This document shows positions 11,301 to 23,300 of a stretch of 64,000 bases of DNA, in pieces. Every line of letters starts with the position of its first letter. Positions within the stretch are counted from its first letter, which is position 1. The DNA is from Lithospermum erythrorhizon. Taxonomy: Eukaryota; Streptophyta; Magnoliopsida; Boraginales; Boraginaceae. The notes beneath the pieces are model-generated. The model ran no database searches. It worked only from the letters and a program-made list of their open reading frames with translations, and was not told the origin of the DNA. Position numbers and translations under genes: made by a program. The stretch spans positions 2,604,001-2,668,000 of the forward strand of contig JADFUC010000709.1 in the NCBI GenBank assembly GCA_019722365.1, read 5' to 3'.

Positions 11301-14300
11301 CAAATCAGCTTCTTTTTCATGTACCGCCAAAGTTAATTAAATATTGAAAAGGTAGTCAGATCCACCACCGGAGAATATGTCTCCCCATAATCAATGTCGG
11401 GTGCCCGCTAAAATCCTTCGCTACAAGCCTTGCCTCAGACCAATTTCACCCTTTCTTTACTCTGCCAAATACCATTTATATCCTACCCGCTTTACAATCG
11501 CTGTACCTGACTGCTGCGTCCAAAAAACTTGTTGTCTCAAGTGATTTCAATTCAATCGACGCTCTTTCCATTTTGGCCAATCATTCCTCAAGGCTTGCAT
11601 TCATCTACAGATTTCGGGTTCATGATCCTCATTTTCATCCACTAACACATTCTACAAATGCTATATTATATATGAGGAATCTTTATCAAGCCGACGTGTA
11701 TCTCATTTCTCGTCTCCACCGCATCCCACTTACAATATAAATTTATCGAGATCTCTTCATTGTTACTTACCTCAAAAATCAAGTTCTTCCTCGGAACCAA
11801 ATTATTAGTTATGAAGTTGACATTCTTCGTATTTCACAGAGTCCTCTTCTTTGACCATCTACGTAGATCAAGCCTTTCCTTTCGAGGATTCCTTATCCTC
11901 GAACCGATTGGCTCACCACGCCTACGCTTTAGACTCATATTATATATTCTCAAGTAATACTATCAAGGTTCCTTCGTGAGACATCAATAATTCTCGACGG
12001 AGATTACTGCATGTGTGATTTAGTCACACATTTTGGGGTCGATTTTGGCGCTTTATTAGCTAAGGCTCTCGTAAAATGAATTATCTTTGAACCTCTAGTT
12101 CACATTGTTTTGTGTACGGTGATCAAGAGCAAGATAAATGACAATTCATTCCAACTAATATTTTCAACCTTATTCTCTCCCCCATCGTTAGAATTGCGGA
12201 TTCGGCTGGGCTGGCCAATCAACAATCGAAGCACTAAATAAGTCTCCTGCATAAGGTTCTACAGTGGTGTTCAACATCAATTCTCATCAGAAAACAATAG
12301 TCATTAAAAAAGCTCGAGAGGTAAACTCACAAGCATTATCGTTCGTATCTTCTTTCACTGATAATCGCGGGAAATGTGCCCTTTAATCGAATAATTTGAG
12401 TGTGCATCTCGCAACGCCAGTTATTTAGTGTATTGGCCGTGGATATGCTAAGCGACCATCTGGTTGATACATCAATGCTTAATTATGAAATACCTAAATG
12501 CTCCACATATGATGTATCGCCCACCCATATCACCTTGTATTGCCTGCAAAATTTTGAGTTCATTTCCCACCTTATTGGGCGGTCTACTAACGAAGCCATT
12601 TCCAGAACACATACAAATTCTTTCATCGAGAATTTGTCGAGTCTTCAACGGGTGTCCAAGAGATTCTTTCAATTATTTTCGCGATCACACCGATCCGACG
12701 CCTAAAGTGCCTAACTAAATACGCCAAACAATGAACTCATCATTCCCTAACCTTCCTCGATTCGATAAAGACACGTGTTTCATACCGAAATACGCTGCGG
12801 TAAGACAACCCACATGACAACGCTCGTAACCTTCTAACACGGTCTTTACCGTGACATTACGCCGGGTAATATCGGGTAAATTTCATCCCTCCCCTTCACT
12901 GGGTTGCCTCAACGCTGTATGCCGCTTTGGCGATTGCCTTTGAAACCGATTAAGTTTTGAGACTTGTAGAGTACAAAACAGATCTTTAATAAGAAATTAA
13001 GTGCTCCTCTAAGTGAATAATATGTCAACTTTCTGCAGCCTTTCAATCAATTTCAGACATTCGATATCAGAATAACACTCAAGCTTCTCGTGTTATCAAC
13101 AAGAAAAAATATTTCATCTTTGTGGGACGGGGCGTGAGTCAGCACTATCTCGGGCAGGACATATTTCTTCTTTTATCCATGATGTCATGAAAAACCTACT
13201 CTGAAATCGAAAATCACACACTGTGTAAAGCCTCCCGAAAAGACAGCGCGCCCACAAAGCATCAAGAAATACCAAATCTTTCCTAAATTAACTAGCCTGT
13301 ATACGTATAATCATTAAATACCAAGTCACCAACTATGATTATGGCATTCATTGTTCCTTATTATACAAAATGAGAGTAACATTTAAAATTAAGAAAATCG
13401 ATAAATATAGTTGTTAAACATTATTGATAAATCGAAACACATCAACGATAACTAAAAACAAAACATCATAAAAAGTTCAATCAAACTAAAACAAGGTCAT
13501 GGTCCAAGAGGCTTATTCAAAAGAAATAATGTAGATGCAAATAGTTCTAAAATGGTTTCATCCTTTCTAGACGGTTTCCATCTTCGCTTTAATTTTTCTT
13601 TCTCGTAACGAGAAGTCATCAACATCCGGGGCAGCGTATCAAATCGAATTAAGATTAATTTCACCCATTTCTAACGCAGTTTGCTTCCACCTTTCGCTGC
13701 TTTTCTCAATGATCCTCGAGCAAAGATCAACAAGATGCCTTTGCCATTTATTAGCACGTGACCACCTGGGTTCTACCTCCACAACGGTAAGATATATTCT
13801 CCGCCGATGGTCCTTCGCTTTTATTATTTTTCCACTTATGTCCACGCTTCCTCGATACGACGGACGCCGAGAAAACCCACGACCTCGTTCTCGCCCACCC
13901 ACCACGCCCCTCGCCCACCTAATTAATGCATTGTTTTCATTGTTTTGAATTATCGATTCGCTTTAGTGGAATAGTCGATCTACTGACGCGACTGCGATTT
14001 TTCATCAAGAGCTCATTATTTCGCTTCGCCTAATACAGTAAATCGGATTAGTTCATCGAGCCTTTTTTAAAAGCCTTTTTTCACTTATATCGCTGTCAGA
14101 GCACATTAGTAATAAGTGGAAAAGTGTAATTTCTCTGGGTGATATCTGTCGCTGATATTCTCTTCTCACATAACTTCAACCGTGGAACTAATTCGAAAAG
14201 TGTAGAATTATAATCACTGACACTTTTAAATCTCGTTTCAAACGCATCCAACCATGCTGTGCTCGGGGAGAATAACCGGCCGTGGCCTCATATCTTTCTT

Positions 14301-17300
14301 TCAAATTTTTCCAAAGGTCAAGTGGAATCTTACAAATAGATATTCATTTTCAATCCTTCTACGAAGATACACGAAGAAAGACTGCATTGGCCTCTGCCTC
14401 GATCAAAAGTTTCATTCTCATCTTTTATAGTATCTCCAAGACGATTTCCATCCAAATGAATCTCATCCACATCTAGCACCCACGACAAATAATTCTTTCA
14501 AAAATGTCAAAGGTACATAAACTCGAGTTTTGCAAGGTTGGCCATTATGATACTATAATATAAAACCATACATTTAGTCGGAAAATAGAATAACCGTAAT
14601 TAAATTTTATATATGGAGCTTTATATTATAAATTCATTCTACCGATATCATCGTCCAACATCATCCTATGCATCTCGGCCGAGTTTGATCGCATTCAATA
14701 ACGCCAAGGCTTAATATAACCAAATTACAACGTGAAATAAACAGAAAATAATAATAAACAGTTTAATAACTTTTATCAAGCCAAGGCTGCTATATCGAAT
14801 ACAATATAACGAAGCTACCTATTTATGACTTTCACATATAATAATAAAGTAACTAACTAACTCGCAGAAAGAACCTAACGACTTCCTAATCAGTGAATCT
14901 ACTTTCTTTACTTAACAAGATATCTATAATATTTCCATAACACACACAGTGTCAATCATCACATTAGTTTGGTAATGGACGGATCTCACAGTATCCTATT
15001 CTTTCACTCTTTATATTTGCTTTCATCACAAAACAAATCACATAGAATAAAATATTCATGATAATATTTTCTTTTATTATACTACTCCGTATATGATTTA
15101 ATCAAATTGGACGGACGATTGATAAAGGAGTCTACTAGTCTAGGATTGGAATAAGTTTTGGGGGAATAGTTTTGAATAGAAATTTTTTCATTAACTTTTA
15201 CGCAATTGGATCAGTGTCTAGTCTTCTCAAGTCAGGATTCAGGAGCAAAGACTGTCCAGCCCATCAAATCAAAGATGGGGCCATATGACTTTCAAAAATA
15301 AAACAATGATTTATATATATTTAAATTTCTATGTTAATTTTCACTTTTCTTCGTTTTAGATTACTCTATATTTCATTAAAATGGAATTCAATTTTGAGAT
15401 TTTTGTTTTTGACAAAAACTCTTTTATAATTAGGGATGGAGAGAGTATTAATATACATTTCTTCGTCAATTCCTAATTGTAAATAAGTAATTCCCAAACT
15501 AAAAATACTAAATAGAATTCACACTCAAATCAAATCATCGGGATGAATTTTGTTAATTGAAACATCTTCAAATTTTACATAAAAATTTGTTTAGAATGAA
15601 ATGTACTTTACAAATTATTGGGATGAAGGGAATACTACTTTTATAAATAACTAGTGAAAACAAATTATGAAATTGGCCAGTCTAGAGATTGTTTATGTAA
15701 CCATAACTATCTACAGTAAAAATTCTATAAATTAATATTCGATAATTAATAAACTCTCTAAAATAATAAATTTGTCTCATTCCGGATGACCATTAAAAAA
15801 TTAAAAATGTATAAAATAATAATTTTTTTTGAAAAATCCCTCTATAATATAAGTCCTAAGAAAATCATAAATTCATAATTATTAAAATTGAAATAATTAT
15901 TACAACTAATATGACTCTATAATCAAGCCATATTGCCTTTAAAGCTCAAATCTGTTGTAGCCATGTTCCTAATTTCCTTTGATTTATTATCAATAGCCTT
16001 TTGGCCTCAAGTTAATCAGAACATAAAGTTTCAAGAGTTTAAAACGCCAAATTAAGCCTTTGGGAGTTAATAGTGCTCCAAAACTACCGATCATACTCAC
16101 AACCATTGTTCTTAATGATAATAATCACAATATATTCTAAACTCTCAATTCAACATACTTACTTTAATTTTACACCCATTAGATCGTCAATAAATTCAAG
16201 AAGTCCTTGAATATATACGTCTTCATGTTGTTAAAAAACTCTTTAAACTAATAAATTATTATTTATAGCTACTAATAAATTTCGTTAATCCCAACATTAT
16301 TAATTTATAAAATTTTTACTCTAGATATATTTGCATTTACAAAAAGAACATTCTCAATTTTTTAAAATCAACACAACAACATTTTACATATGAACAATGC
16401 AAATTCATACAGTACATGCAAACAAAAAAAACAAGAGACAAACATAGGAAGTTGAGAAGGAGAGAGTTATAAATGTGAGCCCTACATTGAAGAGAAGGAA
16501 GACAAAGCAATTAGATGTGGAAAGAAGAGAAGAAAAAAGATGGGGCAGAGGTGAGGAGGGGGCACACATTGGGCCAAAGGAAGTGCCTGTTCTTGAACAA
16601 AATTGCAGATTGATTTGACTACCACTACTCATAAGAAAAAGCTCAGTGGTTCCTCATGACTCATGGGTGTCTGTGTTTTCAATCACAAACGTACATTGCT
16701 AATAGCATGATACCTCATTCTTAAAATATCTTTAATTTTACATATTAGATGATTTTTTTTATAATAAAAAAATAAATTAAATATTAGATAATTTTTTTTA
16801 TAATAAAAAAATTTAGGATAAAAGGATGGTGTTCAAATCCAAGAACATACATGCCTCTAGACTCTTTTTGACCACTTAAAAAAGTTTTTACAGATGTCCA
16901 TCCCAAAAGAGATTAGTAAAAATCAAAATATTTGATGAATTGAATTTTCAAATTTTGAACACAAACATATACTTCCTCCTTTCCAAGTTCTAAGAATATT
17001 TTAGTTTTACATAATTTTTATGAGCATTTGAAATCATGTTACATACCCAATACGATTTATTTCCGTACAATTTATAACTCACATAAGAATTAAAATGAAA
17101 ATCAATGAAGATACAATTAATTTTAATCAATGAAAAACAAACTGGATTATCATTTTGGGACATGGATGGCATGAATAAATGAGAGGTCACAGATGGAGTA
17201 CACATATGGGGGTTATAATCAGCGCAAATTCCGGGAGTACATGTGATTGTAAGATTGTTCCACCACCCGTTGTTTCCGGGCTCCCTCCATTTTTATTTAA

Positions 17301-20300
17301 TGTCAAGTCCACAGCACTATTTTCTTTTCAATAATGAAACTAATGATTTAGCTCTACGAGTAGTCAAAATTAGGGATGGTCATATTAAAAAAAAAAACGA
17401 ATCGCACGGATTTAAATTAAGTTGATTTGATTTTTTTTGAAATAATTTGAAAATCGAAATAATTTTGCGGTTTTCACTCTTTACAATTAAACTAAATCGC
17501 ATCGAACCGAATCGGCATTTAATCATTTATATATAATTTATTTAATTTTATTATATATTTCAAATAAATATTTAATTATTTATAATATATTGATATTTAG
17601 ATTTCATGTACCCATTATTAACTTGGATCATGATTTTAATAAAATCATATTTTGTATGGCCCATTTAAATTAAACTTGTAAATCAGACGAGTATTAGATT
17701 ATTAGTTAGTGTCCACGATTACTGGCTAAGAATCATATATTAACTCATTTACCAGATAAATTTTTGGGATTTTAAAAAATTATTACTTATCGTATCTGCT
17801 TTTTATTTTCATTTGTTGTTATGCTGCATAACTCAAATTCCACATCAGTTTTTCATGAACCAATTATCTTGATATTAACTTGTTATTTTTTTTCTTGACA
17901 TATAATGAACAAGAAATCAAATAAGTTGAGATTATAAATGAATTTTAAAGAATGGCCATTATCAATTTTGTCAAAATTACGCTTTTATGTTTGTATTAAA
18001 CATTTAAAAAAAATTGTGTTGTTTAACTTTTAATACTTATCGGGTTATTTTGTATAATCCATATAACATCTGTAAAAAAAACTGAATCGCACCTAATCCC
18101 ACCGAAAATCGATTCGCATCTAATTTAAAAACCGAAAACCATCTCCTGCAACTGAACAAAAAAAATCGAAATATACAATTTAATGCGAAAACCGTACTGA
18201 ATCGCACCATGAACATCTCAACCCTCAATTTAGGTAGAAGCAAACAATTGCATTTTGTACTACAAAGAAAGCACCTGCTAAATTGAAAATCGTATTTCCT
18301 AGTGCATGCAAATATGTAATAAAATGCTTGCATGCACGAGGAATGCTTTTTAATACAACCTTAAACTTAAATTTTGCCACTTACCATCCATGCATTATTT
18401 AGGTTTTCTCACATTCTTTTTGTTATGTTATTGATATTATTAAAAATCTCAATGCAGTAGGAATTGTTCGACTATGCTTTATTTATGTGTGGCTTATGTC
18501 ATAAAAACATAAAATAATGGTTGAACAACATGAATAATCTAATAGAAAGAGCATCTATCCAGGCAAAGAAATCTCAACACGTGAAGATATGCCAATGCTA
18601 TACTAATAGCAATTATATATCAACTAATTAAGTAAGAAACAATCAAGAAACCAATCAAAGATCACATGAGACCAGCCCCAAAAGCTAGATTGTACTCCAA
18701 ACTGAAAAGAGGTTAGTGATCTTTATTGTTTAATCCTTAATGATCTTCTAATGCTTTTCTTTTCTTAGACAATAAGCTCGATTATCTAATAAGTTCTCAG
18801 CATAGAGATCAAACAACAACAGCTTTGCCTTCACAGAAAGCTGGAATAACATACATCCAACTTTAAACTAATCACACATTAACATAGCTAGACAAAGTAG
18901 AGAGTCCACTTAAGCAAACTAATTGACAACGGACCCGAATGTACTTAGTTGTTGGTATCACTTTTCTAAAGAAAGGGAATTAAAAACGGATCCCAATTGT
19001 ACTTAATTTATCACTTTTTCAATGTAAGATGATTAACAAAGATCTAAATTGTACTTAAGTCTACTAGGAGATTTCTCAATACATAGACAAAGTAAACCCA
19101 CTTACCTTCTTATCAAGAAATAATTCAACCGCTTAACTTTGAGTTTTTATAAAAAAGATTCATACAATTATATATAACACAAACAATTTTTCTATGGTGT
19201 GCCCTAAGGACATTCACATTATAATAATTGTAATGCACATTTTTAACCTTATCTATTTCTACGAAATTATTCAAAAATTCTAAAAATATTGTTTCATTAT
19301 TATGCTAAGACTTCTCTAACATTTAATATATTTATTTCCTTATTTCTAAAATTGTTTGTCTCCATTGATTACACTCCTAATAATTGTGCTTCATAAAATA
19401 TATTTTCATATTTACATTTCCCTCCAAGTATTTTACATCTTACTTGTGCATTTTTTTCACCACGTGAATTGCTAACTTTGCAATGGTAGGATAACATTTC
19501 AAATTTTATTTCTATCTAGTTCATTTGAATAGATCAAACAATATTTCTAGTGTCATTTTAATCTTCTTTTCATGTCATTTTTATTCTTGTACATTTAAAT
19601 ATATCAAACTTTATTTGTATTAAATCGCGAAAATAAATAATTATCGGAAGACCCATTTATGCAAGTACAATAAGTCTTCATTATAGGTTGTAAAATAAAT
19701 TTGACAAAGGAAAAATAATTAAGCTTTAGTTTATGGAAGGAAGCTTAAATGGGAGAAGACATTGTTTAATTAATTCAAAGAGTTATATTTAGATGTTATA
19801 TATTGATCAAAGCACATGTTTACTGATTGTAAGTATAATGCTTTACAAGGATAATATGATAATTGTACCCTATTAATTAGTTTTCTTTTTGTATTAGAGA
19901 TCTTTCATTAAATGCTAATATTAATCTTCCTATTAATTAGTTTCTTTTTTGTAATAAATATATTTCATTAATTGCTAATACCAACATTAAAACTTTCTAA
20001 ACGAAAAAATTCCCAATAAAAAATTCTGAAAACTGTGAAGAATAAAACTCCATGACAGCAATTCAAAGTTAAGGAGCAATAATCAAACTCAAAAATGAAA
20101 AATGATGAAACATAAAGGAACCGAAGCAGCGTGATTTTTTGAAACATTAAATTACTAATTCAATTGAATTTTTTAAAGTAAAATACCATGTTGAAATTGA
20201 CAAAATATGGTTGAATTGCTTTGGATTATGTTGCATTTTGTTTGACAGTGATACGCAAGCGATGCTATTGCTGTTATTCCTAATTATTTTTAAAAGCTAT

Positions 20301-23300
20301 TGCTAAATCAATTTATCAGCTTTGTACGATGACGCCAGACGTTGAAACCCAAGGCTAATCAGAACCAAGAGTTATGTTCTTCTAATGTAAGGAATGTTAT
20401 AGATCGGTATTTAATTTATCTTCGATTATTATGTTAATCGCTAAGATATTTAAAGAGATTCGATATACCAACTTTCAATCGTAATTCGTATCTCGATTTC
20501 ATTTATCATAATAGCTGTGATTAATTATACAATTCAAGATATTATATCGCTTAACATGTGATCATACCCATAACACAAATCAGATATCATACATATTCTC
20601 ATATAAAATAAAAAAATAATTTGATATTTTGTATCATCTATATTATCCAATACCATATCAACGATATATTATTTTTACTATGTCTCAAAAAAAATATTGT
20701 GTATCCTTAAATTGAGAAAATATATTTCTTTTCTATTATAATTGTATTCATGTTTTAGTTGAATATAATGTACCACATACAAGACTACTTTGTTAATGCA
20801 TGTAATTCGATTATTTGCCGAGATTTTATTATGCATTTCAAATTAGTAAATAATTAATCTGGAATATCATATATGAAAATATGATTGTATTTATGTGCCT
20901 TTGGAATGTCATACCAAAGGAATGTAATCAGATTTGGCCTGTTTTATAAAATCATATCTATGTATATAGCCAGATACCACGTAATCATTACAAGTATTGG
21001 TTAATGCTGCCAAGGCTTTGATAATTATTGCCTAACGAAAGACACCAAATCCATCATCTAAACATCTCACCATCATGAGATTGCACTCAACCTTTATATT
21101 TAAAAGATAAAGGAAGTAAGATCTAAGAACCTAAATGCTAGTTTGAAAAAATTAAATGAAAATCACGTTATTAACGTTTATGAAATTTTCTAATACACTC
21201 ATGTGAATACTATACGTTATTTTTATTCTATATATTTACCCCAATATGTCCCCGTCAGATCCTTAATAAAACTAGCAGATACCATTATTTAAAAATAGAT
21301 TTTAAAGATTTACCTGCTACATACTCGCTACTTATGCTACAATCACATAATTTTTTCAATAATTTAAGCCCTATAAAATACCAATTTATCATATTATAAT
21401 GATATTTTTAGTGATGCTACATACCATACTTAGATATCAATATGGTATTATTAATATATTCAAGTATAAAAAATATTACTTAAGATAAAATCAAATTAAT
21501 AAGGATTTCAAAAATTCAATGATACTACTTAAAAATACAAAGAAAAGATTTTAATACGTCACTTATACCATACCCAAAAACATAAAACGGTATACCATAC
21601 AATTTAAAATGAAATTTCAAGCGGTATGAAAATTAAATTGACATTTTTCATTTTATTTGGCAAAGATGGGCAGGATTTTGACGGGATGCAAACCTTTGAT
21701 CGAAAAATGGCATGTTTATAGATTGATTAAGCTACAAAATCTAAAGTAATTTCAAATTAAATAAATCTAAATTAAGTCTAAAAACAAAAAGTTTAAACAA
21801 AATGTTAAAACGGAGCAAAATAAGACACTAAGATACGCGACGCCGATCTCGCCTATTTTAAAATTTAAAAAAACTAATTTCAAAACTATCCTTATTTATT
21901 AGCTTCATCGTGATTGTGTTTGTTTTATCCAACGATTAAAATTAGATTAAGCACCATTTAAACATACAAAAAATAAGCATATAAAAAAACTCCAATTCAA
22001 ATGAACAAAAATAAAAATAAAGTTTAAAATGCTACTTCATCAATAGAAAGCTAGCAGTTCACGTAAACAAAACACAAGTAAGTTGTAATCCATGGAGGAA
22101 AAAAACGTAAATGTGAAAAAATATTTTAAGGGGGGAAATAATTTAATATAATCAATGGAGACAAACAATGGTAAAACTAAGGAAATAAAATATGTTAAAA
22201 GGTGATAAATTTTAGCATAATAATGGGGTTATATCTCTAAATTTTTTGAATAATTTCTTAAAAATAGATAAGACTTAAAATGTATATTATAATTATTATA
22301 ATGTGCATTTAGGATACAGCATAGAAAAATCGTAACACAAATACGAAAAAAGTTCACCTTAAAAATGAATTTAAAATTAAATTAATTGAAGGTCAAAATT
22401 GAATTGTTTAAATGGAAAGTTAAATATTCCAATCAATAATTTAGATGGAGCTAATCAATGTATACCATCAAATCTCCAATTTAACTATAGTTATTATAAA
22501 ATCAAATACGATGTCATGCTCTCACGTGACACAAACCAAATACAGAAAAAGAACTACTTTATTCTGCCCTAAACCTTTAGCTAATAAAATACTCAACCAA
22601 CAAGAAATAGCTTTAACTGTAATCCAATCAACTACTTAGATACTTAATTTTATACGTAAGTACTTTGCATTTCTTTCTTGCACTCTGATCCAAACACACA
22701 TGCTATATCGGAACTTGAACCCTCCCAAAGTAACTATTCCCTCCCAAAGTAACTAGCCATTGACATGCATGGATCACACTATGTCACAGTCTGATAGTCT
22801 GACATTTAAACCAGATGAAGTTATGAGAGTGTGAAGCTAATTCGTCGAAAAGAATGTTTTGGACTCCAAATTCGAGAAAAAGATGATCAATGATGGTTAT
22901 TACGTTTACATATTATTATATCGGAGATATACCCCATATATACTCGATGAATTGTGACTATGATCTCCCATTACAAAAGGAAAGATGCTCAATGATATGG
23001 TACATTTAGTGCAAATATTGTCATAACTCATAAGGACAGAAAAACGCCAGTCTTACCAAAAATTGAACTGCTAAAATAAAAGTTTTGGTAAATGTGATCT
23101 TATTATTATCTTAAATCAAATCGATCATTAGTTCGAAATTATTGAGTATTTTTGTACGTGATAATGAAATGAAATGATGTCCACCTACCAATCAAGGTGA
23201 TTATAGTATTCACCTCAAGTTTTGAGCATCTTTATTTACATACAACAAATGACATGACATGATGATATGAGATGTTTGAAGCATTGAATTTCACTTTATA

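Larger units (their letters stand above)
9598..14942 (-). mobile_element. Degenerate Ty1/copia retrotransposon in KNOX intron 3
   Basis: On the minus strand an LTR begins with TGTTATGGAAATATTATAG at 14942, and a second similar one begins with TGTTATGGAAATATTATGG at 9797. A purine run (CGAGGGG) sits just before the second copy at 9804-9798, as expected for a polypurine tract. Gag starts near 14545 (MANLAKLEF), preceded by a weak relic of a primer-binding site (TAGTATCATA, about 14560-14550). The reverse transcriptase is recognisable at about 11610-11340 ([22 protein letters not shown]) and its C-terminal part at about 10870-10600 (LSxKxYVEKVLKxF, EELLGPEVxYLSxxGALMYL). Frames are broken throughout, so the element is dead. 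The two LTRs differ by many substitutions and indels, which suggests an old insertion. Its lower border is uncertain because the 3' LTR cannot be followed below about 9598. Confidence 0.8.

Noticed and set aside
16820..16850. GTGTTCAAATCCAAGAAC resembling a tRNA T-arm
   Set aside because: No matching acceptor stem, D-arm or anticodon arm can be placed in the 70 bases upstream.
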